A stretch of DNA of 64,000 bases from Ferrimonas sp048263965. GTDB lineage: Bacteria; Pseudomonadota; Gammaproteobacteria; Enterobacterales; Shewanellaceae. Below the pieces are notes generated by a model. That model was not told the origin of the DNA, ran no database searches, and saw only the letters and a list, made by a program, of their open reading frames with translations. The translations under genes were made by a program, and so were the position numbers. This document shows positions 43,914-52,709 of this stretch, piece after piece. Every line of letters begins with the position of its first letter. The first letter of the stretch is position 1. The stretch covers positions 22,453-86,452 of the forward strand of contig NZ_JBLXDO010000017.1 in assembly GCF_048263965.1 (NCBI RefSeq), read 5' to 3'.

Positions 43914-45115
43914 ACCTGAGCAGTATCTTTAAGAGCGGCGGTGCGGAGAAGAAGGAAGCCAGCCAGTGCCTGGATCTGGTGGTATCGCCAGATTCCGAAT
44001 TGCGTGACCGTGTCATGGAGGGCTACGCCATCGAGGGCTTTGGTCAGCCCAAGGTGGAAAGCAGCCTGGAAGCCGTGCGTGACTGGGCCGAGAGCGAATA
44101 TGGTGCCCGCACTCTGATCCTGGATCTGCGCTACGCCGACCCCGAGCAACTCAAAGGAGTTGTTGAGGCTCAAACCACCCAGCTGGATGTTCAGATCAGT
44201 GTGATCATCCTGGGAGAGTCCGATTCCATCAAGTTGAAAAACTGGGTAGAGGCTCAGGGGGCCCGTTATGTCCTCTGGGAGGGCAACGTCAACGCCCTGA
44301 TTCACAACGTCGGCGACCTGCGTCGTCCCGGTCCCGCCACCGGCAGCTACAAAGCCAGAACCGCCAAGCGGATTCTGGTATTGGGCAGCAAAGGGGGCGT
44401 GGGCGTCAGCTGCGTCAGCAGTGCCCTGGTGCACCTGTTCTCCGCCAAGGCCGGCCTGCCCACCCTGCTGGTGGATCATGATAACGGCGCGGTGAGCAGT
44501 GATCTCTATCTTGGCATTGAGGGGTTGAAGATCCGCCAGAACAGTTCGGATCTGAGCCATAAGGAGATCGATGCCTCCATCGCCCGGACCTACCTCAACC
44601 GGGTCAATGACAGGGCGGACTGCCTGATGCTGGAGAGCGTCAACAACTGTGTTGGCTTCCACGCCCCCAATCTGCTGGAGCTCTCCCGCCAGTTGGCCCA
44701 AGACTACAACTTTATTATCGACTCGGTGCCCTCCACCCTGTTCGACGAGGTCAATGACCCGGGGTTTGCAGAGCGCTACCACCGCATCTACGTGGTGCTC
44801 GACCCGTCGGTCAGCTCGTTGCGTGCCTACAACCAGTTGAAGAGCAAGCTGGATAAGATCCCACATCGGGTGGTCATCAACCAGTCGCGCCCCAACGGCG
44901 ACTACGCCCTCACCATGGCAGATGCCCTGGATAAGCTGAAGATGGAGTCCGCCATCTCCCTCGGTTACGAGGCGGGCCTGGAGAAGGGACTGATTCAGAA
45001 AGGGCACTCCTTCATAGAATCCAAGAAGCTGTTGCGCGGCCTGGCCACCATTGTGGATGAGCTGGCCGGTAAGCGCATCTATGGCGGCGGTCGACTGAGG
45101 TGGTTGTCCCGATGA
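43910..45115 (+). CDS. tadZ: Pilus assembly ATPase-like protein TadZ/CpaE
   Basis: A 401-residue protein: an N-terminal receiver-like domain (about 1-140, no clear phospho-Asp) and a MinD/ParA-like domain (about 150-390). The P-loop reads LGSKGGVGVSCVSSAL, whereas canonical MinD proteins have KGGVGKT/S, so the second Lys is replaced by Val. TadZ marks the pole and recruits other Tad proteins. The partner motifs HDNGAVSSDLYL (switch I-like) and NFIIDSVPS (Walker B-like) remain. Overlaps neighbours by 4 bases. Confidence 0.9.
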   Translation: MNLSSIFKSGGAEKKEASQCLDLVVSPDSELRDRVMEGYAIEGFGQPKVESSLEAVRDWAESEYGARTLILDLRYADPEQLKGVVEAQTTQLDVQISVIILGESDSIKLKNWVEAQGARYVLWEGNVNALIHNVGDLRRPGPATGSYKARTAKRILVLGSKGGVGVSCVSSALVHLFSAKAGLPTLLVDHDNGAVSSDLYLGIEGLKIRQNSSDLSHKEIDASIARTYLNRVNDRADCLMLESVNNCVGFHAPNLLELSRQLAQDYNFIIDSVPSTLFDEVNDPGFAERYHRIYVVLDPSVSSLRAYNQLKSKLDKIPHRVVINQSRPNGDYALTMADALDKLKMESAISLGYEAGLEKGLIQKGHSFIESKKLLRGLATIVDELAGKRIYGGGRLRWLSR

Positions 45116-46380
45116 GCATACTGAAGAAGATCTACATCGATCTCAGGGATGAGATCTTCGATGCCATTGACGCCGCCAGTATCGGCGATGTCAGCAAGGA
45201 GGAGCTGCAGGAGCAGTTGCGTCTTTCCGTGGATCTGCTGGTGGATCAGCGTCAGCTGCAGGTCACCAGCATCCAGCGTATGGAGTTGGTGCGTGCCCTG
45301 TTCGCCGAGCTCAAGGGGCTGGGACCTCTGCAGGCGCTGCTGGAAAACGACGACATCTCCGACATCATGATCAACGGCCCCAATGACATCTTTATCGAGA
45401 TTGGCGGCAAGGTTGAGCGCTCCGAGATCCAGTTCGTCAACGAGAAGCAGCTGAACACCATTGCCAAGCGCATCGCCTCCAACGTAGGACGGCGCATCGA
45501 TGAGGCCAAGCCTCTGTGTGACGCCCGCCTCGAAGATGGCAGCCGGGTCAACATCGTCATTCCGCCGCTGGCCATCGACGGCACCTCCATCTCCATCCGT
45601 AAGTTCAAACAGCAGAAGATCCAGATGGAGAACCTGGTGGAGTTTGGCGCCCTCTCCATGGAGATGGCCAAGCTGCTGACCATCGCGTCCCACTGTAAGT
45701 GCAATGTCCTGATCTCCGGCGGTACGGGGTCGGGAAAAACCACCTTGCTCAACGCCCTGTCTGCCTTTATTGGCGAGACCGAACGTATCGTCACCATCGA
45801 GGATGCGGCGGAGCTGCAGCTGCAGCAGCCCCATATTGTTCGCCTGGAAACCCGCCAGGCCAGTGTCGAGGGCACCGGCGCCGTGGATGCCCGGGAACTG
45901 GTGATCAACGCCCTGCGGATGCGTCCGGACAGGATCATCGTCGGTGAGTGTCGGGGCGGCGAGGCGTTTGAGATGCTGCAGGCGATGAACACAGGCCACG
46001 ATGGATCCATGTCCACCCTGCACGCCAACAGTCCCAGAGACGCCATTGCCCGTGTGGAGAGCATGGTGATGATGGCCACCGCCAGCCTGCCCCTGGCGGC
46101 GATTCGCCGCGCCATTGTCAGCGCCGTGGACCTCATCGTTCAGGTGAAGCGTCTGCACGATGGCAGCCGAAAGGTGATGTACATCTCCGAGGTGGTGGGC
46201 CTGGAGGGAGACAACGTGGTGCTGGAGGACATCTTCCGCTTCGAGACCGGCATCGATGGCTTCTCCGGTAACCGCATCCGCGGCGACTTCCGCACCCCGG
46301 GCCTGTCCACCCGTTCGGTGATCTACGAGCGCGCACGTTTCTTCGGTCTGGAGCAGGAGCTTAAGGAGATCTTCTCATGA
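45112..46380 (+). CDS. tadA: Tad secretion ATPase TadA/CpaF
   Basis: A 422-residue hexameric ATPase of the type II/IV secretion superfamily that powers pilus extension and retraction. The start at 45112 overlaps the tadZ stop. Walker A is ISGGTGSGKTTLLNAL (near residue 203); the Asp box is RIVTIEDAAELQL; Walker B is RIIVGECRGGEAFEMLQAMN; the His box is HDGSMSTLHANSP. The N-terminal domain contains GPLQALLENDDISDIMINGP, typical of CpaF. All catalytic elements are intact. Confidence 0.96.
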   Translation: MSILKKIYIDLRDEIFDAIDAASIGDVSKEELQEQLRLSVDLLVDQRQLQVTSIQRMELVRALFAELKGLGPLQALLENDDISDIMINGPNDIFIEIGGKVERSEIQFVNEKQLNTIAKRIASNVGRRIDEAKPLCDARLEDGSRVNIVIPPLAIDGTSISIRKFKQQKIQMENLVEFGALSMEMAKLLTIASHCKCNVLISGGTGSGKTTLLNALSAFIGETERIVTIEDAAELQLQQPHIVRLETRQASVEGTGAVDARELVINALRMRPDRIIVGECRGGEAFEMLQAMNTGHDGSMSTLHANSPRDAIARVESMVMMATASLPLAAIRRAIVSAVDLIVQVKRLHDGSRKVMYISEVVGLEGDNVVLEDIFRFETGIDGFSGNRIRGDFRTPGLSTRSVIYERARFFGLEQELKEIFS

Positions 46381-47294
46381 TTCGCCTGGCCTTCCTCCTG
46401 GTGCTGTTCGGCCTGCTGTTCATCTGGTGGCGGGACAGAAAGCGCCACAACAAGATGGACAAGCTGATCGGCATGGAGCGGGAGCTGGAGGCCCAGGAGG
46501 TGGCGCGGATGGTGATTGACGCCAGCCGCTTTGATGCCAGCTTCAAAACCCGCATGAGGGCACACTGGAAAAGTCTGATCAAGCTGATGTCCCCCAAGCC
46601 CCAGGTAAAGTTGGCGCTCTATTTCTGCGCCTCCACCACCGGGCTCTATCTGCTCAACGAGATGCTGCTGCACCTGAGCCTGCCCATGCTGCTGGGGTGG
46701 GGATACCCCATCACCTTCGTGCTCTTTGTTCTGCAACTGCAGAGGATGCGTGAGCAGAGGTTTCAGGATGACTTTCCCGATGCCCTCAACATCCTGGCCG
46801 GGGCGCTGTCCGCGGGTCAGAGTGTGGTGCACGCCTTCGAGTATGTGGGGGAGCAGCTGGATAACGATGTGGGTCGGGAGTTCAAGCTGATGTCTGAGCG
46901 TCTGCTTATCGGAGAGGACCCTGATGATGTGCTTCAACGCAGCGGCACCACCTTCCCCTATGTGGAGTACTTCTTCTTTGTCTCCACCATCCGACTCAAT
47001 CTGAGCCGGGGTGGTCAGCTCAAGGATGTGATCAACCGCATCAACCGGCTGATGTTTGATGCCCGGGCCCTTGACAAGAAAAAGAGCGCCCTGACCTCGG
47101 AGGCGCGGGCGTCGGCCAAGATCGTGGCGGCACTGCCTTTCATCTTCCTGTTGATCCTGAAGTACACCAGCCCGGAGAACTACAACTTCGTGATGTTTGA
47201 GGAGGGGGGCAAGCCCATCTTCTACTACGTGCTGATCAGTGAGTGCATCGGCTTCGCCTGCATCGCCTGGATTCTGCGGGGGGTGGACTCATGA
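46377..47294 (+). CDS. tadB: Flp pilus platform protein TadB
   Basis: A 305-residue inner-membrane platform protein of the GspF/PilC superfamily (T2SSF domain about residues 135-265). N-terminal helix (RLAFLLVLFGLLFIWWRDRK), a helix pair around 78-125, and a C-terminal pair around 255-305. The segment FPDALNILAGALSAGQSVVH carries the family pattern. It pairs with TadC to couple TadA to pilin insertion. 4-base overlaps at both ends. Confidence 0.92.
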   Translation: MIRLAFLLVLFGLLFIWWRDRKRHNKMDKLIGMERELEAQEVARMVIDASRFDASFKTRMRAHWKSLIKLMSPKPQVKLALYFCASTTGLYLLNEMLLHLSLPMLLGWGYPITFVLFVLQLQRMREQRFQDDFPDALNILAGALSAGQSVVHAFEYVGEQLDNDVGREFKLMSERLLIGEDPDDVLQRSGTTFPYVEYFFFVSTIRLNLSRGGQLKDVINRINRLMFDARALDKKKSALTSEARASAKIVAALPFIFLLILKYTSPENYNFVMFEEGGKPIFYYVLISECIGFACIAWILRGVDS

Positions 47295-48160
47295 CCTACG
47301 TGCCTCCCTATGTATTTTACCTGGTGGCCCTGGTGTCCGCCTTGCTGCTGGCCTGGGTGGGTTCCCGAATCTGGGATCGTTTCGCCACCCGCTGGAATGT
47401 GAATGCCTTGCTGGGCACCGGCCAGGGAGAGAAGCCCCAGGGGCAGTGGGTGGATAAGGTAGTCAGCCCCTTCAGCTTTAACCAGAAGGAGATGGAGAAG
47501 AAGCTGGCCAGCGCCGGCATCTATCTGGAGTGGGTGGCACAGAGCTACTACTTCCTGAAGTTCATCCCCTTTGTGGTGGTGCTGGCGGTGGGGATCTTCC
47601 TGCTGATGCGCGGCTACGTGGACTCCACCAAGTTCATCCTGATGGTCAGTCTGAGTGCCGTGGCGTTTCTGGTGGTGCCGGACATCTACCTGGACATGAG
47701 GGCGAAGAAGCTGATCCGCAAGATCAGTGGCCGCCTGCCCTTCCTGCTGGATCTGATGAACGTCTGTGTGCATACCGGGATGACGGTGGAAGCGGCCCTG
47801 GATCATCTGGCCGGGGAACTGGTGATGGTGGATAAGCACCTGGCCCGGGTGGTTCGCATCACCGTGGAGCGTTCCAAGGTGGTGGGGATCGAAAAGGCGA
47901 TCCATGAATTTTATGAACTGGTGCCTACCAGCGAGGCCCAGAGTTTTGTGATGACCATTGTCCAGAGTCTGCAGTACGGCTCCTCTGTGGGCCCCGTGCT
48001 CTCTGGTCTGGCATCGGATATTCGGGAGATCAACATGATGAACCTGGAGGAGAAGATCGGCAAGTTGGGGGCCAAGATGTCCATCCCGCTGATCCTCTTC
48101 ATCATGGTGCCCATCGTGGTGTTGATTGCTGCTCCCGGCATTATGCGGATGTTGAGTTAG
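47291..48160 (+). CDS. tadC: Flp pilus platform protein TadC
   Basis: A 289-residue second T2SSF platform subunit. The ATG at 47291 overlaps the tadB stop. N-terminal helix VFYLVALVSALLLAWVGS, a helix pair at about 88-140 and a C-terminal helix (LILFIMVPIVVLIAAPGIMR). The core contains LPFLLDLMNVCVHTGMTVEA and MMNLEEKIGKLGAKMSIPL, typical of TadC. Confidence 0.93.
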   Translation: MTYVPPYVFYLVALVSALLLAWVGSRIWDRFATRWNVNALLGTGQGEKPQGQWVDKVVSPFSFNQKEMEKKLASAGIYLEWVAQSYYFLKFIPFVVVLAVGIFLLMRGYVDSTKFILMVSLSAVAFLVVPDIYLDMRAKKLIRKISGRLPFLLDLMNVCVHTGMTVEAALDHLAGELVMVDKHLARVVRITVERSKVVGIEKAIHEFYELVPTSEAQSFVMTIVQSLQYGSSVGPVLSGLASDIREINMMNLEEKIGKLGAKMSIPLILFIMVPIVVLIAAPGIMRMLS

Positions 48161-48174
48161 AGAGGATAATGACC

Positions 48175-49365
48175 ATGACTAGAACCCTGAGCGCCACCCT
48201 GTTGGCAATGAGTCTGGTCGGGTGTGCCAGCCAGCCGGTTGATGATCCACTGGATACTCGCGAAACCCTGCTTCAGGCCGCCAACAACCAGCCTGGCCTG
48301 GTGGCCCACTACAAGGCCAACCTGCAGCAGAAGCCCGAATACAAGCTGGCCCTGATCAACGTCTATCTGGATCAGGGAGACATCCGTTCCGCCGAGCTGT
48401 ACACCAGCCTGCTCTCGGAACAGGAGCGCAAACAGGCCCAGGTGAAACTGGCCCTGGCACGAATCGAGTGTCAGCAGCAGAACTGGCAGACCTGCGAACA
48501 AAAGTTGGAAGCGTACCGTCAGGCCGGTGGTGATACGGTGCAGTATCTGTTGAACCTGGGCCGGGCCAGTGCGGGCCAGGGGCGCTTTGACCAGGCCTTC
48601 GCCCAGTTTGAGGAAGCCCGTCGCCTGGGGGCTGAGGACCTGCTGGTGCAGAACAATCAGGCGGTGGTGCGGATGATGCAACAGCGCTACACCGATGCCA
48701 TGGCGCTGCTCTATCCCCTCTATCTGAGTCACCCATCCGATGGCGGCATTCAGGCCAACCTGATTCTGGCGTCGATCCAGGCCGACCGGCCCGAGGTCGC
48801 CCTGGATGTGCTGCGTCAGCAGTTTGATGAGCAACAGGCTCAGCGCCGTCTGCGTGCGCTGGTTGGTGGCATGAAGCCCAAGCAGAAGAGCCAGGTGCTG
48901 TGGATGAAGGAGGATGTTCAGGAGTCTGTGGCCAGTCAGCCGGAGACTGCAGTTCAACCTCAGCCCGAAGTGGTTGCCAGCTCAGAGGCGCAGCCCATGA
49001 AAGCACCAGAGCCTCAAAACATCGAGAAAGATAAGTCGCAGTCCGCCGGGGACCTTCCCCCATCCCCCCCGGTGGTTGCGGCGCCCCCTGCCCAAGAGGT
49101 GGCCCAGTGCGTCATCGAACCGGCAGAGGACAAGCAGTTCTGCATCCAGGTGACCTCCTGGGATCGCCCCCTCAGCCAGAGGATGCGAAACGACTTTGCC
49201 AAGCGTTATGGCAGTTTGTTTGAGCACCATGCCGGTGACCGCTACCGCTACTGTGTCAGTGAATTCGACACCCTGAACGAGGCCAAGGCGTTCCTGCCAC
49301 AGATCACCGAGTCCGGGGCCTATGTGGTCACCAGGACCAACTGTCATAAGCAGGTGGCCCCATGA
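48175..49365 (+). CDS. tadD: TadD-like TPR lipoprotein with a C-terminal SPOR-like domain
   Basis: A 396-residue lipoprotein: the signal ends AMSLVGCAS with the lipobox Cys near residue 15. Residues about 25-225 are TPR-like repeats (VKLALARIECQQQNWQTCEQ, then LNLGRASAGQGRFDQAFAQF). A Pro/Glu-rich linker follows (about 235-305), then a C-terminal domain (FCIQVTSWDRPLSQRM, RYCVSEFDTLNEAKAFLPQI) that reads like a SPOR peptidoglycan-binding fold. The ATG at 48175 has AGAGG at the right distance; the ATG at 48169 is too close. The extra domain is unusual for TadD. Confidence 0.8.
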   Translation: MTRTLSATLLAMSLVGCASQPVDDPLDTRETLLQAANNQPGLVAHYKANLQQKPEYKLALINVYLDQGDIRSAELYTSLLSEQERKQAQVKLALARIECQQQNWQTCEQKLEAYRQAGGDTVQYLLNLGRASAGQGRFDQAFAQFEEARRLGAEDLLVQNNQAVVRMMQQRYTDAMALLYPLYLSHPSDGGIQANLILASIQADRPEVALDVLRQQFDEQQAQRRLRALVGGMKPKQKSQVLWMKEDVQESVASQPETAVQPQPEVVASSEAQPMKAPEPQNIEKDKSQSAGDLPPSPPVVAAPPAQEVAQCVIEPAEDKQFCIQVTSWDRPLSQRMRNDFAKRYGSLFEHHAGDRYRYCVSEFDTLNEAKAFLPQITESGAYVVTRTNCHKQVAP

Positions 49366-49874
49366 AACGCCAGAGCGGGGTGATCGCCGTTGAAGCGGCT
49401 CTGGGACTGCCCCTGCTGATCCTGATGGTGCTGGCCTGGCTGGAGTTCTGCGTACTCACCTACGCCATGAGCGCCACCGATCATGCCCTGGCCACGGCGG
49501 TCAATGCCGCAAAGCGTCAGGGCAGCCTCAGCTCCACCACGGTGGCGGATTATGAGTATGCCCTGTTGCAGGCGCTCATCGAGAACGGGGTGACCTGGTG
49601 GATGAGCTCCGAGGAGTTGGCAGCCATGACCGCCGATGTCCTCTACTTCGACAGCATGGCGGACTACGCCTCCTGCAGCGCCGGTGGGGCAGACCTGCTC
49701 AGTTGTGCCAAGGCCCGTACAACCGGTCTCAATGCCCCGGTGGCGGTCTATTTGGTGGATTACAGCTACAAGCCGATGTTCAACATCTATCTGCCTGAGC
49801 TTAAGGTCCACCGAGAAGTGGCGGCAATCCAGGAGTATGAGCGCTGTAAATTCAAGTATTGGGATGGCTGCTGA
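49362..49874 (+). CDS. tadE: Pseudopilin TadE
   Basis: A 170-residue minor pilin-like protein. The N-terminus RQSGVIAVEAALGLPLLILM has the TadE prepilin pattern (a Glu five residues after the Gly, then a long helix), so TadV should process it. The C-terminal two-thirds are periplasmic, with four cysteines that could form disulfides. It overlaps the previous stop by 4 bases and the next start by 1. Confidence 0.87.
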   Translation: MKRQSGVIAVEAALGLPLLILMVLAWLEFCVLTYAMSATDHALATAVNAAKRQGSLSSTTVADYEYALLQALIENGVTWWMSSEELAAMTADVLYFDSMADYASCSAGGADLLSCAKARTTGLNAPVAVYLVDYSYKPMFNIYLPELKVHREVAAIQEYERCKFKYWDGC

Positions 49875-50437
49875 TGAAGAGAATCCAAGGGGTATTCACC
49901 GTCGAGCTGGCCCTGGTGCTGGTGGTGCTCTCCAGCTTCTTTGCCCTGCAGGTGAACTACATGATCGCCGTGGCCAAGAAGGGCGCCATGGACAGGGCGG
50001 CTTACTCCGCCGCAACCCTGATCGCCGAGCGTCGTCAGTTTTTCAATGATGAGGGCTATATCTGTGGTGTGAACGGCGGCGATGCCACCAAGTGCAACAA
50101 GCTGATGACCGAGATCCGGGATGTGGTAGAGGGGGCCATGGCCCGGGCGCTTTCCAGCTTTGACGGCAATGATATGGCCATCGTGGTGGAGGAGTACATT
50201 CCCGCGCCGCCGACGGCGGCCTACACGGTACGCACCCTGGGCGACGGCACCGGCTGCGATCTGGTCTCCATCAACAACACCGCCATGGATGCGCTTTCGC
50301 CCCTGACCTCCAAGAGTCGAAAGCTGCCTATCTATCAGGTGTCTCTCTGTTACAAGACCGAGTTTAATCTGTTGGGTGCGGTGGAGGGGGATCCCTTTAA
50401 CATCGTGGCCAGCTCCATCTCCTTTGCGAGGTTCTGA
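49874..50437 (+). CDS. tadF: Pseudopilin TadF
   Basis: A 187-residue pilin-like protein starting at the ATG at 49874, which overlaps the tadE stop (TGATG). The N-terminus QGVFTVELALVLVVLSSFFA shows the same Gly-x-x-x-x-Glu-like processing site as TadE. The periplasmic part has cysteines (YICGVNGGDATKC, TGCDLVS, VSLCYK). By order and length it is TadF, the second pseudopilin required for Tad pili. Confidence 0.85.
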   Translation: MKRIQGVFTVELALVLVVLSSFFALQVNYMIAVAKKGAMDRAAYSAATLIAERRQFFNDEGYICGVNGGDATKCNKLMTEIRDVVEGAMARALSSFDGNDMAIVVEEYIPAPPTAAYTVRTLGDGTGCDLVSINNTAMDALSPLTSKSRKLPIYQVSLCYKTEFNLLGAVEGDPFNIVASSISFARF

Positions 50438-51681
50438 TGATGCGAACGCCGAAACAACAACAGGGTGCGGCGATGATCATCTTCGTCGGCCTGCTGCCAG
50501 TGATGATGATGCTGTTTGCCTTCGCCATGCACCTGGCCCAGCAGATGCTGGCTCACGCTCGTTTGCTGGAAGCCGCCGAGGTGGCCAGCCTGGCGGTGGC
50601 GGCCCAGAATGAACCCACCCAGGCGGAGTCTGAGCAGCTGGCTAAAAGCATTGTGGATTTCTACATCAAGGACAATGTTGGCGAGCTGGCGGTCAGTGTG
50701 GATCAGGATGCCTGCACCTACGCCAGCGGCTGTATGCAGGAGGCGGGGGAACTGGCGCCCTCCATGCAGACGGATGTGGTGGTTCAGGCCAAGTACAACA
50801 GCTGGATCAGCTACAACGAGATTGGCATCAAGGATCAGTTTGATCTCAAGGGGGGCTCACTCTCCAAGCGTTACCTGCCCAAGCCGGTGGATGTCTATTT
50901 CATCGTGGATTTCAGTTACTCCATGAGTTGGTCCTGGACCAACGGCGAACCCAAGTTCGACATCGTGAAGGACACCCTGGCCAGGGTGGTGGAACAGCTC
51001 AAGCTCTACAACCAATACAATCAGGATAAGAGTCGCATCGCCCTGGTGGGCTTTAACAAGTACAGCGTACGCAAGGTCAACGGCAGCCGGGTGCTCTACA
51101 ACATGGACATCTACGACACCACCACAGAGACGGTGGCACGGATGTTTGAGGATAAGCCGCCGGCCTCCAGCTACTACCAGTATTACAGCTATTACTACCC
51201 GAAGAACTTCCATGACGTGCCTCTGACCGAGGACTATGACCATTTCCTGGCCGAGCTGGACACCATGACCGCCAACGCCCGTTACGCCGGCACCCACTCC
51301 TGGCAGGGGATGCTGAGGGCGGCGGTGGTCTCCAATGAAGCCACCAACCTCAATCCGGACCAGGTGTTTATTGTGCTTTCCGACGGTCATGACAATGAGA
51401 TCACCTACAACGGGGTGAAGACCAACCGTTACTTGAAAATGCTGGTGAACTCCGGTCTGTGTGAGAAGCTGTTTGACAACATGAGGGGTAAGACCGGCCG
51501 CCATGGGGAGGAGATCTCGGTGAAGGCGGGGGTGATCGGCATTGATTTCCTGCTGGACCAGGAGAGCAACGGGTTTTACAACTGCGTGGGAGAGAAGAAC
51601 ATCTACCACGCCAGCCAGGGACCGGACGTGTACAAATACATTTTGCAGATGCTGAACGAAGAGACGGGGCGACTGAAATGA
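50437..51681 (+). CDS. tadG: TadG, pilin-like protein with a von Willebrand A domain
   Basis: A 414-residue protein with an N-terminal TadE/G-type segment (QGAAMIIFVGLLPVMMMLFA) and a vWA domain from about residue 145. The metal site DFSYSMS (DxSxS, residues near 158) follows VDVYFIV; the later QVFIVLSDGHDNE holds the last metal Asp. A Tyr-rich insertion (SSYYQYYSYYYPKN, near residue 246) is unusual. TadG is thought to sit at the envelope and help stabilise the pilus. It overlaps tadF by 1 base and the OmpA gene by 4. Confidence 0.9.
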   Translation: MMRTPKQQQGAAMIIFVGLLPVMMMLFAFAMHLAQQMLAHARLLEAAEVASLAVAAQNEPTQAESEQLAKSIVDFYIKDNVGELAVSVDQDACTYASGCMQEAGELAPSMQTDVVVQAKYNSWISYNEIGIKDQFDLKGGSLSKRYLPKPVDVYFIVDFSYSMSWSWTNGEPKFDIVKDTLARVVEQLKLYNQYNQDKSRIALVGFNKYSVRKVNGSRVLYNMDIYDTTTETVARMFEDKPPASSYYQYYSYYYPKNFHDVPLTEDYDHFLAELDTMTANARYAGTHSWQGMLRAAVVSNEATNLNPDQVFIVLSDGHDNEITYNGVKTNRYLKMLVNSGLCEKLFDNMRGKTGRHGEEISVKAGVIGIDFLLDQESNGFYNCVGEKNIYHASQGPDVYKYILQMLNEETGRLK

Positions 51682-52247
51682 TGAAACTGAGCAAAATTGC
51701 CGCCTTGGGCCTGCTGGCCTGGACCCTGACACCACAGAGTGCCTTGGCGGGGTGTCTGGACAGCCAGGCACTGTACAAGCAGAGCAGCAAACAGACCGGA
51801 GCCTGGGCCATTACCCATCACGACGGCGAGCGCTTGCTGAAGGTGACGCCACTGAATGAGGTCGGGGCTTCGAGCGAAACCGTCTCCGAGAGCAGCGATT
51901 GTTCCTTCGATCTCGACCGGCTGACCTTGGTACTTCACTACGAGCTGGACAAGTTTGAGCTGACCACGGATCACAAGCAGGCACTGCTGGAGCTGGTGGT
52001 GATGGTGGAGCAGGGCGGCTCTCTGGCCCTGGGGGTGTCCGGCCACGCCGATCACCTGGGCAGTGACCAGTACAACCTGAGTCTGTCTCAACGGCGGGCC
52101 CAGGCCGTGTCGGAGTTTCTCAAGCGGGTGCGGCCGGATCTGGCTACCGAATCCTACTCTTTTGGCGAGTCCAGCCCGGCGTGCAGCCGGGAAGAGAACG
52201 CCAGCCTGGGTTGTAACCGCCGGGTGGAAATTAAGCTGAAGATTTAG
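51678..52247 (+). CDS. OmpA-domain outer-membrane protein ending the Tad operon
   Basis: A 189-residue precursor with a signal peptide (IAALGLLAWTLTPQSALAG) and an OmpA C-terminal peptidoglycan-binding domain from about residue 80 (LVLHYELDKFELTTDH, then GHADHLGSDQYNLSLSQRRA and NRRVEIKLKI). The peptidoglycan-contacting Asp and Arg positions are present. OmpA-like proteins close several Tad loci of vibrios, anchoring the machinery to the wall. A strong terminator lies 27 bases further. Confidence 0.88.
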   Translation: MMKLSKIAALGLLAWTLTPQSALAGCLDSQALYKQSSKQTGAWAITHHDGERLLKVTPLNEVGASSETVSESSDCSFDLDRLTLVLHYELDKFELTTDHKQALLELVVMVEQGGSLALGVSGHADHLGSDQYNLSLSQRRAQAVSEFLKRVRPDLATESYSFGESSPACSREENASLGCNRRVEIKLKI

Positions 52248-52273
52248 TTAGACATCTCCCAACGAGTGTTTTT

Positions 52274-52300
52274 GGGCGCCCACCGGGCGCCCCTTTTTTT
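52274..52300 (+). terminator. Terminator ending the Tad operon
   Basis: An 8-bp stem GGGCGCCC/GGGCGCCC with an ACC loop is followed by C and seven T, 27 bases after the OmpA gene stop. It matches a single long transcript from cpaB onward. Confidence 0.92.
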
Positions 52301-52352
52301 GCCTGCTCTTTGGATTTCAGCTCGTCGCCATCAGGCGAGCGCTTAACCCACC

Positions 52353-52628
52353 ATGAACACGCCGGTCAATCAATTGAAGGCCGCCATGTTCGAGGAGAGC
52401 TCTAATGTCTCTCGTGCGCTCTATAAATTGGTGGATGCGGGGTTTGTGCATAAGGGGCGCAATGACGAGGACCAGCGGGTGGTCCACATTCAGATTACCG
52501 CTACGGGCAGCAAAGCACACCGGGAGGCCGACCAGGCACTGATGGGGGCATCTTTTGGGCTGAATTCGGCCGAAGAGGAGCTGCTGTTCAGCCTGCTGGC
52601 CAAGGTGGTGACCAGTCCGCAAGACTGA
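52353..52628 (+). pseudogene. MarR-family regulator fragment (C-terminal half)
   Basis: The 91-residue frame carries the second half of a MarR winged helix: SSNVSRALYKLVDAGFVHKG (recognition helix), then DEDQRVVHIQITATGSKAH (wing), as in MarR/SlyA proteins of about 140 residues. The first 45 or so residues (dimer helix and helix 2) are missing: an in-frame TAA lies 9 bases before the ATG and the Tad terminator 50 bases upstream. No ribosome site is convincing. Probably a remnant; a shortened functional protein is possible. Confidence 0.65.
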
Positions 52629-52671
52629 TGTCAGATCGTAGAAGCCCTTTTGGACTTCACCTGTCACACAG

Positions 52672-52699
52672 AAAAAGAGGCGCCTTGGCGCCTCTTTTT
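52672..52699. terminator. Bidirectional terminator
   Basis: A perfect 13-bp inverted repeat AAAAAGAGGCGCC/GGCGCCTCTTTTT with a 2-base centre lies between the MarR remnant and the convergent chemoreceptor gene. T runs exist on both strands. Confidence 0.9.
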
Positions 52700-52709
52700 C
52701 TGTTGGGCA

